DNA of 64,000 nucleotides from Roseomonas alba. Its GTDB lineage: Bacteria > Pseudomonadota > Alphaproteobacteria > Acetobacterales > Acetobacteraceae. A program made the translations under genes and the position numbers. The DNA is taken from NCBI RefSeq assembly GCF_019430885.1, contig NZ_JAHYBZ010000004.1, positions 124,001 through 188,000 of the forward strand. Reading direction: 5' to 3'. Below are positions 1-8,776 of the stretch, piece after piece. Numbering within the stretch: position 1 is the first letter of the stretch; each line of letters opens with the position of its first letter. The notes under the pieces are model-generated. The model made no database searches and was not told the origin of the DNA. It was given only the letters and a program-made list of their open reading frames with translations.

Positions 1-762
1 CTGGATGGCGTCGTCCTGGCCGTCGGCGCCGATGCGCCGGAGGAGGACCTGCTCGCGCTGTCCGAGGCCGCCCAGGCGCGCGGCCTGCCGGTGAACGTCG
101 TGGACCGGCCGGCGCTGTGCTCCTTCATCATGCCCGCGATCGTGGATCGCGACCCGGTGACGGTCGCGATTGCGACGGGCGGGGCGGCGCCCGTACTGGC
201 GCGCATGGTCCGACAGAAGATCGAGGCCGTGCTGCCACCGGCCCTCGGCGCGCTGGCGGCACTGGCGGGACGGATGAACGCCGCGGTGCGGCGCGCCCTG
301 CCCGATCTCGGCGCCAGGCGGCGCTTCCTGGAGAGAATGATGACGGGGGCGCCGGCCGATTTGGCTTTGTCGGGGCGGATCGCCGAGGCTGAGGCCGCCT
401 TCGCCCGGGCACTCGACCAGGCTGAGACGCAGCCGGTCGGCTTCGTGCATCTGGTCGCCGCCGGGCCGGGCGATGCCGATCTGCTGACCCTGCGTGCGCT
501 GCGCCTGCTCGGCGAGGCCGATGTGATCGTGCATGACCGACAGGTCTCCACAGCCGTGCTCGACATGGCGCGACGCGACGCGGAGCGCATCCGCATCACG
601 GACGGGCCGGCGGGATCCGCTGCGCTGCTGATGCGCCTCGCGCGCGATGGCCGGCGCGTGGTGCGGCTGACGGCCGGCCATGAACACGACGACGATGCAG
701 CGGCGCTGACCAGGGCCGGCATCCCGCATGCGACGGTGCCCGGCGTGGCCGGCAGCGCCTGA
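1..762 (+). CDS. cysG: Siroheme synthase CysG, C-terminal part, with shortened methyltransferase domain (5' end off the window)
   Basis: The reading frame is open from the first base, so the start lies outside. The first ~130 residues match the dehydrogenase/ferrochelatase part of CysG: residues reading VNVVDRPALCSFIMPAIVDRDP, then helices before the linker. A uroporphyrinogen-III methyltransferase domain starts near VGFVHLVAAGPGDADLLTL. It runs only ~100 residues and stops just after VPGVAGSA, where family members have a further ~150 residues. The usual GDPFVFGRG motif is replaced by AGHEHDDD. The dehydrogenase/chelatase half may work in making siroheme for sulfite/nitrite reductase; the methyltransferase half probably does not. 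Identity is confident; the functional reading is inferred. Confidence 0.85.
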   Translation: MDGVVLAVGADAPEEDLLALSEAAQARGLPVNVVDRPALCSFIMPAIVDRDPVTVAIATGGAAPVLARMVRQKIEAVLPPALGALAALAGRMNAAVRRALPDLGARRRFLERMMTGAPADLALSGRIAEAEAAFARALDQAETQPVGFVHLVAAGPGDADLLTLRALRLLGEADVIVHDRQVSTAVLDMARRDAERIRITDGPAGSAALLMRLARDGRRVVRLTAGHEHDDDAAALTRAGIPHATVPGVAGSA

Positions 763-1169
763 GAACCTGCGTCGGCGCCCCCGGGGCCATGGGTGACCCG
801 ACGAGGGTGCCGTGCCGGGCTTTGCGGGCGGTCTCGCGCAATTTTTCGCTCCCGCTGGAACGGCACCAGGCCGCACCCCTACCAGGCACCCATCCAGGGT
901 ACTGTCGTCGGGTGACCGGGTCGGAGTGCCCGCTGACGCCGTTCGATCGAACAATGCGTTCGTGCCCGATTCGCCCACGCGCGGATCGCGCGGCTGCGGT
1001 CATGACCGTCCGGTGACGCTGCACGCCATCCGGGTCCGCGCGAGAATCCGCCGCGGCGTTCATGGCCTGTACGTCACAGCGGGCGCTTGATGTCGCCCGG
1101 ATCCGTAACCGGATTCGGCAGCGCAGCAACAATGTGTATTCTCGGCATCTCTTTCTGGCTTGGGGCCTC
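763..1169. other. Intergenic region upstream of the efflux operon
   Basis: About 400 bases with no convincing gene; the short open frames lack ribosome sites and recognisable products. A long-range imperfect inverted repeat is visible: GTGACCCGACGA near 791 and GTCGTCGGGTGAC near 904. The stretch just before the efflux operon (about 1125-1168) is less GC-rich and may hold the operon promoter, but no clear -35/-10 pair could be assigned. No efflux regulator (TetR or MarR) gene is present here. Confidence 0.4.
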
Positions 1170-2771
1170 ATGACACGCTCGGTCTTCCTGCGAATTCGCG
1201 CGCCCGTGCTGGCAGTGCTTCTGCCGCTCGCGGCCTGCAAGGTCGGGCCCGACTTCACGGAGCCCGGCGCGACCCTCGCCGAACGCTGGCTCCAGGCCGG
1301 TGACCGGTCCGTCGTTACCGACCGCACGACCTACGAACGGTGGTGGACGGTCTTCAACGACCCGACGCTGAACGATCTGGTCGAGATGGCGTATCGGCAG
1401 AACCTGTCGCTGCTCGCAGCCGGAACGCGCGTGCTGGAGGCCCGGGCGGCGCTCGGCGTCGCGGCGGGCGAGTTCTATCCGCAGTCGCAGTCGGTCGGCG
1501 GCGGGCTGACCTATCTCCGCCCCAGCGAGAACGACCCGAGCGGCGTGACGCAGGCGGGCCTCGGCGAATTCTGGCGCGGTGCGCTGTCGGCGAGCGCGGC
1601 CTGGGAGCTCGATTTCTGGGGGCGCTTCCGGCGGGGCGTGCAGTCGGCCGACGCGGCGTATCTGGCGTCCATCGCGACCTATGACGACGTGCTGGTCACG
1701 CTGGTCGGCGATGTGGCCTCGACCTATGTCGGCATCCGCACGTTGCAGGCGCAGATCGCGATCGCGCGGGCGAATGTGGCGCGCCAGCGCATGGCCTTGC
1801 AGATCGCGCGCGACCGCTTCCAGGGGGGCGTGTCGACCGGCCTCGACGTCGCGCAGGCCGAGAACGTGCTGGCACAGACCGAGGCGAGCGTGCCGCAGCT
1901 CACCGCCCAGCTCGAACAGGGGGAGGCGGCGCTGCGGGTGCTGCTGGGCCTCGCGCCACAGCCCATGCAGCAGTTGCTGGCGGGCCGCCCCGACATCCCG
2001 GTGCCGCCCGAGACCGTCGCGGTCGGCATCCCAGCAGACCTGGTGCGCCGGCGCCCCGACATCCGCGCGGCCGAGCTGCGCGCGGCGGCGCAGAGCGAGC
2101 AGATCGGCATGGCGCTCGCCGAGCTGTATCCGGCCTTCAAGCTGACCGGCGTCTTCGGGTCGCAGGCGAGCAATGTCGGCGGCAACCGTGTCTCCGACAT
2201 GTTCACCTCGAGCGCGATCCAGTTCGCCTTCGGGGCCAGCTTCTCCTGGCCGATCCTGAATTACGGGCAGATCACCAACAATGTCCGGGTGCAGGATGCG
2301 CGGCTGCAATCGCTGCTGATCGAATACCGCAACAGCGTGCTGAACGCACAGCGCGACGTGGAGAACGGCCTGTCCGGCTATGTCCAGGGTGGGCGGCAGG
2401 TGCTGGCGCTGCAACGCAGTGTGCGCGCGGCGGAACAGGCGATGTCGATCGCCATGGACCAGTACCGCATGGGCACGCGCGACTTCACCACGGTGCTGAC
2501 GGCGATGCAGAACCTGTACGCGGCGCAGAACAGCCTGGCCGTGGCGCGCGGGGCGCGGGCACGGTCGCTGACCGCGCTCTATCGCGCGCTCGGCGGTGGC
2601 TGGCAGCTCCGCCAGGGCAACGACTTCGTGAACGACGCGACGCGCGACGAGATGCGCGCCCGCACCGACTGGGGTCGCGTGCTGCCGCCCAGCGGCCAGC
2701 CGCAACCCGCCGCCCCCGGCCTGCCCGGCCCCTCCGACCGCGGGCCTGACGTCCGCGCGCCGCAATGGTGA
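1170..2771 (+). CDS. RND efflux system outer-membrane lipoprotein, NodT/OprM family
   Basis: A 533-residue outer-membrane channel of a tripartite drug or solvent exporter. The start at 1170 gives a short lipoprotein signal peptide with lipobox LAAC (Cys about residue 20) followed by KVGPDF, as in NodT/OprM proteins; an upstream in-frame start would put ~36 unlikely residues before it. Two OEP repeats are visible, with typical segments DFWGRFRRGVQSADAAY, LGLAPQP, IPADLVRRRPDIRAAE and SWPILNYGQITNNV. The C-terminal tail is proline-rich. The stop overlaps the start of the next gene, so the three efflux genes form one transcription unit. Confidence 0.93.
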   Translation: MTRSVFLRIRAPVLAVLLPLAACKVGPDFTEPGATLAERWLQAGDRSVVTDRTTYERWWTVFNDPTLNDLVEMAYRQNLSLLAAGTRVLEARAALGVAAGEFYPQSQSVGGGLTYLRPSENDPSGVTQAGLGEFWRGALSASAAWELDFWGRFRRGVQSADAAYLASIATYDDVLVTLVGDVASTYVGIRTLQAQIAIARANVARQRMALQIARDRFQGGVSTGLDVAQAENVLAQTEASVPQLTAQLEQGEAALRVLLGLAPQPMQQLLAGRPDIPVPPETVAVGIPADLVRRRPDIRAAELRAAAQSEQIGMALAELYPAFKLTGVFGSQASNVGGNRVSDMFTSSAIQFAFGASFSWPILNYGQITNNVRVQDARLQSLLIEYRNSVLNAQRDVENGLSGYVQGGRQVLALQRSVRAAEQAMSIAMDQYRMGTRDFTTVLTAMQNLYAAQNSLAVARGARARSLTALYRALGGGWQLRQGNDFVNDATRDEMRARTDWGRVLPPSGQPQPAAPGLPGPSDRGPDVRAPQW

Positions 2772-4120
2772 TGATCATGCATCAGGCTCTTCTTCGTGGA
2801 CTCGCCCTGGCCCGCCGCGCGGCGTCGCGGCGGACGGCGTTGGCCGCCACGCTCGTCCTGCCGGCGCTGGTCGCGGCGGAACGGACCGGCGCCCAGGGGC
2901 TGATGGAACGTCTCTGGGACGACGTGACCGGGCGCGGCGGTTCAGCCCAGCAGCCCACTCCGTCAGGGCAGACCGCCGCACCGGCCACGCCCGCCCCGGC
3001 GGCCCCGGCCCCGCAACCCGCCGCGCCTGCCCCGGCACCCGCGGCGACCGCCCAGGCCGCGCCGGCGCAGCCGCCGCCCGCCATCCCGGTCGTTACCCCG
3101 CGCACCCAGTCGGTGGGCGAGACCATGACGCTGACCGGCAATGCCGCAGCCGTGAACAAGGTGAACCTGGTCGCGCGCGTCGTCGGCTATCTCGACCAGA
3201 TCCACTTCCAGGATGGGCAGGTGGTGAAGCAAGGCGACCTGCTCTTCACCATCCAGCAGGACCAATACCAGGCGCAGCTCCGCCAGGCGGAGGCGCAGCT
3301 CCAGCTTCAACAGGCCGCGCTGGCGCATGCGACGACCGAAGTGAACCGCTACACCGCCCTGGTGCGCCGCAACGCCGCGACCCAGGTTGAGGTGGACAAC
3401 TGGGTCTATCAGCGCGCCGCCGCCCAGGCGAATATCATCGCCGCCCAGGCGCAGATCGACCTCGCCAAGCTGACACTGAGCTACACCGAGGTCCGCGCCC
3501 CCTTCGACGGCCTGATGGGACGGCACCTGATCGATGTCGGCAACCTGGTGGGCAGCAGCAGCCAGAACGCTGTGCTGGCGGAGATCCTCCAGCTCGACCC
3601 GATCTATGTCGAGGTGAACATCGCCGCGTCCCAGGCGCAACAGGTGCGCGCCAATCTCGATCAGCGGCGGATGACGCTGGCGGACCTTCAGCGCGTGCCG
3701 GTCGACGTTCAGTTGCAGGGCGAAAGCGGCTTTCCGCATCGCGGCACGCTGAACTACGTCGCGCCGCAGATCGATGCGCAGACCGGCACGCTGTTCGTGC
3801 GCGGCCTGATGCAGAACCCGAACCGGACGCTCCTGCCGGGCATGTTCGTCAATGTGCGCATCCCGATGGGCCGGACCCTGCAATCCGCGGTGCTGATCCC
3901 ACAGCGCGCCTTGCAGGAGGACCAGGGCGGGCGCTTCCTGCTCGTGGTGGACCAGAACGACACGGTGCAGAAGCGCTACGTCCAGCTCGGGCCCGTGGTC
4001 GGATCCTGGCAGGTGGCGACCAGCGGCGTGACGACCGGCGACCGGATCGTGGTGGGTGAGCTCTGGCGTGCCTCCCCCGGGCTGCGCGTCACGCCGCAGC
4101 CCACCACCCTGCCGAACTGA
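2765..4120 (+). CDS. RND efflux periplasmic adaptor (membrane-fusion protein, AcrA/MexA type)
   Basis: A 451-residue adaptor bridging the inner-membrane pump and the outer-membrane channel. An N-terminal membrane/signal segment (about residues 12-42) is followed by an Ala/Pro-rich linker (about 60-110). Then come a lipoyl-like half-domain (VNLVARVVGYLDQIHFQDGQ), an alpha-hairpin of coiled-coil helices (QAEAQLQLQQAALAHA to AKLTLSYTEV), the returning half-domain (RAPFDGLMGRHLIDVGNLV) and a beta-barrel (LDPIYVEVNIA). The gene starts inside the end of the channel gene and the pump gene follows after 11 bases. Several start codons lie close together at 2765-2777; the first is used here. Confidence 0.93.
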   Translation: MVMIMHQALLRGLALARRAASRRTALAATLVLPALVAAERTGAQGLMERLWDDVTGRGGSAQQPTPSGQTAAPATPAPAAPAPQPAAPAPAPAATAQAAPAQPPPAIPVVTPRTQSVGETMTLTGNAAAVNKVNLVARVVGYLDQIHFQDGQVVKQGDLLFTIQQDQYQAQLRQAEAQLQLQQAALAHATTEVNRYTALVRRNAATQVEVDNWVYQRAAAQANIIAAQAQIDLAKLTLSYTEVRAPFDGLMGRHLIDVGNLVGSSSQNAVLAEILQLDPIYVEVNIAASQAQQVRANLDQRRMTLADLQRVPVDVQLQGESGFPHRGTLNYVAPQIDAQTGTLFVRGLMQNPNRTLLPGMFVNVRIPMGRTLQSAVLIPQRALQEDQGGRFLLVVDQNDTVQKRYVQLGPVVGSWQVATSGVTTGDRIVVGELWRASPGLRVTPQPTTLPN

Positions 4121-4131
4121 GGCCGCCCCGG

Positions 4132-7100
4132 ATGTCCAAATTCTTCATCGAGCGGCCGGTCCTCGCCAACGTCCTGGCGATCGTGCTGGTCGTCATCGGC
4201 GCGGTCTCGCTGTTCCGGCTGCCGGTTTCCGAATTTCCCAACATCGTGCCGCCCACCGTGATGGTGACGGCGAACTACCCGGGCGCTTCCGCCCAGACCA
4301 TCATCGACACGGTGGCCCTGCCTATCGAGAACCAGGTGAACGGCGTGGACGGCATGATCTACATGTCGTCGACCTCCGCACCCGACGGAACCTATCGCCT
4401 GACCGTCACCTTCCAGATCGGGACCAATCCCGATACGGCGCAGGTGCTGGTGCAGAACCGCGTGTCGCTGGCGCTGGCTTCGCTGCCGACGCCGGTGCAG
4501 GCGCAGGGCGTGAACGTCCAGAAGAAGAACACCGCCATCCTGCAGCTGGTGACGCTGGATTCGGCGGATAACCGCTACGACAGCGCCTTCCTGTCCAACT
4601 ATGCGACGATCAACCTGGTCAATGTGCTCTCGCGCCTGCCCGGGGTGGGTTCGGTTACCGTCTTCGGCGCCGGCATCTATGCCATGCGCATCTGGATGGA
4701 TCCGGAGAAGCTCCACAACCTGAACCTCGAACCCTCCGACGTCATCAACGCCATCGAGCAGCAGAACCAGGTGATCGCGGCGGGCCAGGTGGGCGCGCCC
4801 CCTGCCCCGAACACCCAGCAGTTCCAATACACGGTCAATGTCCAGTCGCGGCTGAACCAGCCCGAGCAGTTCGAGAACATCGTCATCCGCGACCAGACCG
4901 CGGCCGGCGGCCGCCTGACCTATCTGCGCGACGTGGCGCGGGTCGAGCTCGGCGCGCAGAACTACGCACAGGACTTCCATCTCGATGGCCGCCCCGCCGC
5001 GGGCATCGCCATCTACCAGACGCCCGAGGCGAACTCGCTGCAGGTCGGCCAGACCATCAAGGACACGATGACGCAGCTGTCCCGCCGGTTTCCGGAAGGG
5101 ATGCGCTTCTCGGTCCCCTATGACACCACCACCTTCGTGCATGACTCGATCAGCGAGGTCTACACGACGCTGTATCAGGCCGGCCTGCTGGTGCTGGTCG
5201 TCATCCTGTTGTTCCTGCAGAATTTCCGCGCGACGCTGGTGCCGGCGACCACCGTGCCGGTGACCATCATCGGCGCCTTCGCCGGCATGGCGGCCCTCGG
5301 TTTCACGGTGAACCTGACCACGCTGTTCGGCATCGTGCTCGCCATCGGCATCGTGGTGGACGACGCCATCGTCATCGTGGAAGGCGTCACCCAGCATATC
5401 GAGAAGGGCAAGAACGGCGTCGAGGCCGCGATCGAGGCCATGCGCGAGCTGTTCGGCCCGATCATCGGCATCACCCTGGTGCTGATGAGCGTCTTCCTGC
5501 CCGCCGCCTTCGTGCCCGGGCTGACGGGGCAGATGTTCGCGCAGTTCGCGCTGGTCATCGCCGCCACCGCGCTGATCAGCGCCATCAACGCCGCGACGCT
5601 GAAACCGACCCAGTGCGCGATGTGGCTGCGCACGCCGACGCCGCCCGAGAAACGCAACTTCTTCTATCGCGGATTCAACCGCGTCTATGACGGCTTCGAA
5701 CGCTGGTACACCGGCGTCATCGCCCGCATGGTGAAGATCAGCGGCGTGATGGTGGTGGCCGCACTGCTGGTCTCGAGCGGGGCGCTCTATGGCCTGACGC
5801 GCATCCCGACCGGCTTCATCCCGATCGATGACCAGGGTTACCTGCTGCTGTCGGTCACCCTGCCGGAAGGGGCAGCGCTAAACCGCACCTCGGCCTCGCT
5901 GGAACAGGCGCGGCAGATCGTCTCCCGCGTGCCGGGCGTCCAGCAGGTGATCGCGCTGGCGGGCGTCTCGCCGCTCGACAATTTCGCCGACATGTCCAAT
6001 GCCGGCGTGGCCTGGGTGATGCTGAAGCCCTTCTCGGAACGCGACCCGCATCCGGAGATGGGGCTGCTGCCGCTGTATGAGCGGATCTCGCACGATCTCC
6101 AGGCCCTGTCGGATGGCCAGGCGATCGTGCTGCCGCCGCCGCCGGTGCAGGGCATCGGCAATGCGGGCGGCTTCCAGATGCAGCTCGAATTGCTGGGCGG
6201 CAGCTTCGATTATGCGAAGCTCGAAGCACTCACCAACCAGATCCTGGAGCGCGCCCGGCACGAACCGACCCTGCGCAACGTGCTGACCACTTTCCGCGCC
6301 AATTCGCCGCAGGTCAGCGTCACCGTCGATCGCGAGCGCGCCCAGCAATTGCGCGTGCCGGTCGGCGACGTCTTCGCGATGCTGACCGAATATGTCGGCT
6401 CGTCCTACGTCAACCAGTTCAACAAGTTCGGCCAGTCGCTGCAGGTCTATGTGCAGGCGGATGCGCGCTTCCGCCTGAATCCCGACGACCTGCTGAACCT
6501 GCATGTGCGCAGCCAGGACGGGCAGATGGTGCCGCTCGGAGCGCTGGCGACGCTCGGCCAGGCGTCGGGGCCGCCACTCATCACGCTCTATAACCTCTAT
6601 GCCTCCTCCACGATCGTGGGCGGCCCGGCGCCGGGGTACAGCTCGGGCCAGGCGATGGCCGCGATCGAGCGCATTGCGCATGAGGTACTGCCATCCGACG
6701 TCTCCTTCGAATGGACGGCGATGTCGTACCAGGAGAATGTCACCGGCAACACGCTGATCTACGTCTTCGCGCTGTCGCTGCTGCTCGTCTATCTCTGCCT
6801 CGCCGGGCAGTATGAGAGCTGGATCCTGCCGCTGTCGGTGCTGGCGGCGGTGCCGCTTGCGCTGGTCGGGCCGGTCGTGGCGCTCTCGGCGGTGGGGGCG
6901 GCGAACAACCTCTATGTCCAGATCGGGTTGATGCTGCTGATCGCACTGTCGGCGAAGAACGGCATCCTGATCGTAGAGGTCGCGCGCGAACAGCGGCTGA
7001 TCCACGGCAAGGAGATCCTGGAGGCCGCGGTCGAGGCATCCAAGACACGGTTGCGGCCGATCCTGATGACCTCCTTCGCCTTCATCCTCGGCGTGCTGCC

Positions 7101-7290
7101 GCTGGTGCTGGCGACGGGGGCCGGGGCGAATGCGCGGAAGTCGCTCGGCATCAGCGTCTTCTCGGGCATGCTGGCCTCGACCTGCCTCGCGGTGCTGTTC
7201 GTGCCGTCCTTCTTCGTGGTGCTGCAGCGGCTCGACGAACGGAAGAAGCGCGGCAAGGCGGCGAAGAAGACCGAACCGGCCGAGGCGTGA
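4132..7290 (+). CDS. RND multidrug efflux transporter, HAE1 family (AcrB/MexB type inner-membrane pump)
   Basis: 1052 residues, the normal size for this family. The protein starts MSKFFIERPVLANVLAI with the first membrane helix, then a porter domain loop, helices with the proton-relay pair in GIVVDDAIVIVEG (two Asp), a second large loop, and a C-terminal helix bundle with the relay Lys in LSAKNGILIVEVA. It exports lipophilic compounds using the proton gradient, with the adaptor and channel encoded just upstream. The stop overlaps the GTG start of the following gene (GTGA). The exact substrate range cannot be told from sequence. Confidence 0.96.
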   Translation: MSKFFIERPVLANVLAIVLVVIGAVSLFRLPVSEFPNIVPPTVMVTANYPGASAQTIIDTVALPIENQVNGVDGMIYMSSTSAPDGTYRLTVTFQIGTNPDTAQVLVQNRVSLALASLPTPVQAQGVNVQKKNTAILQLVTLDSADNRYDSAFLSNYATINLVNVLSRLPGVGSVTVFGAGIYAMRIWMDPEKLHNLNLEPSDVINAIEQQNQVIAAGQVGAPPAPNTQQFQYTVNVQSRLNQPEQFENIVIRDQTAAGGRLTYLRDVARVELGAQNYAQDFHLDGRPAAGIAIYQTPEANSLQVGQTIKDTMTQLSRRFPEGMRFSVPYDTTTFVHDSISEVYTTLYQAGLLVLVVILLFLQNFRATLVPATTVPVTIIGAFAGMAALGFTVNLTTLFGIVLAIGIVVDDAIVIVEGVTQHIEKGKNGVEAAIEAMRELFGPIIGITLVLMSVFLPAAFVPGLTGQMFAQFALVIAATALISAINAATLKPTQCAMWLRTPTPPEKRNFFYRGFNRVYDGFERWYTGVIARMVKISGVMVVAALLVSSGALYGLTRIPTGFIPIDDQGYLLLSVTLPEGAALNRTSASLEQARQIVSRVPGVQQVIALAGVSPLDNFADMSNAGVAWVMLKPFSERDPHPEMGLLPLYERISHDLQALSDGQAIVLPPPPVQGIGNAGGFQMQLELLGGSFDYAKLEALTNQILERARHEPTLRNVLTTFRANSPQVSVTVDRERAQQLRVPVGDVFAMLTEYVGSSYVNQFNKFGQSLQVYVQADARFRLNPDDLLNLHVRSQDGQMVPLGALATLGQASGPPLITLYNLYASSTIVGGPAPGYSSGQAMAAIERIAHEVLPSDVSFEWTAMSYQENVTGNTLIYVFALSLLLVYLCLAGQYESWILPLSVLAAVPLALVGPVVALSAVGAANNLYVQIGLMLLIALSAKNGILIVEVAREQRLIHGKEILEAAVEASKTRLRPILMTSFAFILGVLPLVLATGAGANARKSLGISVFSGMLASTCLAVLFVPSFFVVLQRLDERKKRGKAAKKTEPAEA

Positions 7291-7907
7291 GCCGCCCGGC
7301 GGCGGACCCGCCGCGGCACCATGCGGTCGAGGATGCGCTCGCGATCGGGATGGGCGCGCTGCTGGTCTCGGTCGGGCTGCAATTCTATGCCCAGGCGACG
7401 CTGCTGACCGGCGGCGTCGCCGGCGCGGCGCTGCTGCTGCACTACGCGACCGGCCATGGCTTCGATGCGCTGTTCGTCCTGATCAACCTGCCCTTCTACG
7501 TGCTCGCGGTGCGCCGCATGGGCTGGAAGCCGGCGATCCGCACCTTCATCGCGGTCGCGCTCGTCTCCTGGCTGATGCGGATGGAACCGGACTGGATGGG
7601 CTTCGCGCATCTCTCGCCGGTCTTCGCCGCAGTGGCGGGCGGCGGCGCGATGGGCGTGGGCCTGCTGATCCTGTTCCGCCACCGCACGGGGCTGGGCGGG
7701 GTGAACCTGGTCGCGCTGTACATCCAGGAGAGGATCGGCTGGCGGGCGGGCTATGTGCAGCTTGGCATCGACGCGACGATCATGGCGGCGGCGCTGCTGT
7801 TCCTGCCGCCGGGGAAGGTCGCGCTGTCACTCGCGGGTACGGCGATCATGAACCTGGTGCTGGCGATCAACCACCGGCCGGGGCGGTACCTGGCGATCAG
7901 CCTGTAG
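7287..7907 (+). CDS. YitT family integral membrane protein
   Basis: 206 residues with about six hydrophobic segments and family-like stretches such as LLTGGVAGAALLLHYATG and GTGLGGVNLVALYIQE-type loops (here RTGLGGVNLVALYIQE). The start is a GTG overlapping the stop of the efflux pump gene (GTGA), so it is probably translated by coupling within the efflux operon. Proteins of this family are widespread multi-pass membrane proteins of unclear transport function. Its link to the efflux pump is by position only. Its 3' end lies 6 bases before the left attachment repeat of the island, and it appears intact. Confidence 0.8.
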   Translation: MSRPAADPPRHHAVEDALAIGMGALLVSVGLQFYAQATLLTGGVAGAALLLHYATGHGFDALFVLINLPFYVLAVRRMGWKPAIRTFIAVALVSWLMRMEPDWMGFAHLSPVFAAVAGGGAMGVGLLILFRHRTGLGGVNLVALYIQERIGWRAGYVQLGIDATIMAAALLFLPPGKVALSLAGTAIMNLVLAINHRPGRYLAISL

Positions 7908-7912
7908 GGGGG

Positions 7913-7939
7913 TAGGTGGTGCTGTTGGAGAGGATTGAA
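7913..7939. repeat. Left attachment-site repeat of the tRNA-Thr island (displaced tRNA 3' end)
   Basis: These 27 bases are identical to 21434-21460. From 7917 the repeat is the complement of the 3' end of tRNA-Thr(GGT): the CCA end, the acceptor strand and the 3' half of the T-arm. Identity stops abruptly on both sides. Together with the integrase beside the intact tRNA, this marks 7940-21433 as an insertion into the tRNA 3' end. Confidence 0.92.
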
Positions 7940-8038
7940 AGGACACCTCACCAAAGCACACATTGAAAAATCAATGACATAGAGGCGCCGCTGCGGCTCG
8001 CATTGTGCCGAGATTTTGTGCCTTGTCGAGCGGGCGGA

Positions 8039-8776
8039 CTATGGCGCGTCTGACTGGTCCGGCCTGTCCGGCTGCGCCTGTTCACCAATCGAAGAAGGCG
8101 CCGCGCCATCATGCATCGCTTCGACATCGAGGCCCGCAGCGGCGTCCGCACCGTTCGGCCCCGCAGCCGTGCCGCCTGCATCCCCATCAGACCGTCGCGG
8201 CTTTCTTCGGGAGGCCAGCGGGAGGTTCAATTGGCCTTCTGGCGTTCGGCGCAAGACTTTGCGCGAGACCCGCTTTTTCGCGCCCAGGGTCTCATGGGGC
8301 TTATGGGCCTCGGGCGTCTTGACCTTACGCGGCTGTCGTCTGTCCACGTGTGGAACATGGAGCGGGAGACGGTCGATTTGCCGAAATGTTGGCGGCACGG
8401 CGAAGGCCGTCCGGCGAGGCTGCGCGGAAATGCTTCGCAAGATAGTCGGCCACCACCGGAGCAAAGTGGCGGCCATATCTTCCTGAACGATATTGCCGAA
8501 GTCGGAGCCGAAGATCACTACCGTGAGACCGCCGGCAATCCACGCCTTCAGTTGGCCCGTCTCTCTTAGAAGCTTGTCGTCCTTCGTTATGACAACGTGC
8601 GGCGGGTCCTCAGGGAATCGCACGAGCCAGTCGCGATCCAGCGTCCCCGGTGGGTGCAGATCGTCCATAGCCCGGAACGTGAGTGCTGGATGCTGCTCAT
8701 AGAGGCCGGCCAGCATCCGCGCGAAACGGAAACTGAGGCAAGCGTCAACGACGATGACTAGCGGCTCGCGAGCCAC
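8039..8776 (-). CDS. VapC45-like toxin with PIN-like domain
   Basis: A 245-residue protein. Residues 1-115 look like a PIN-like ribonuclease domain of the VapC45 kind: LVIVVDACLSFRFARML with acidic Asp11, an acidic MDDLHPPGTLDRDW segment, ITKDDKLLRE (Asp66/67) and VVIFGSDFGNI. Residues ~120-245 form a basic, then acidic, low-complexity tail that looks disordered and is unusually long for the family. It begins 19 bases inside the end of the antitoxin gene, so the pair is coupled. PIN toxins cut RNA; the antitoxin normally blocks the active site. In this island it may act as an addiction module. Confidence 0.75.
   Translation of the reverse strand: MAREPLVIVVDACLSFRFARMLAGLYEQHPALTFRAMDDLHPPGTLDRDWLVRFPEDPPHVVITKDDKLLRETGQLKAWIAGGLTVVIFGSDFGNIVQEDMAATLLRWWPTILRSISAQPRRTAFAVPPTFRQIDRLPLHVPHVDRRQPRKVKTPEAHKPHETLGAKKRVSRKVLRRTPEGQLNLPLASRRKPRRSDGDAGGTAAGPNGADAAAGLDVEAMHDGAAPSSIGEQAQPDRPDQSDAP

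Noticed and set aside
596..1327. 243-codon minus-strand frame over the cysG end and intergenic region
   Set aside because: Overlaps cysG and the efflux gene start; Arg/Ser-rich with no recognised family.
3976..5397. Long minus-strand open frame (473 codons) across the efflux genes
   Set aside because: It is antisense to well-conserved adaptor and pump genes; its His/Asp/Arg-rich translation is typical of shadow frames in high-GC DNA.
7913..7939. A second tRNA-Thr gene
   Set aside because: Only the 3' third of the tRNA is present; no D-arm or anticodon arm follows, so it is the displaced att copy.
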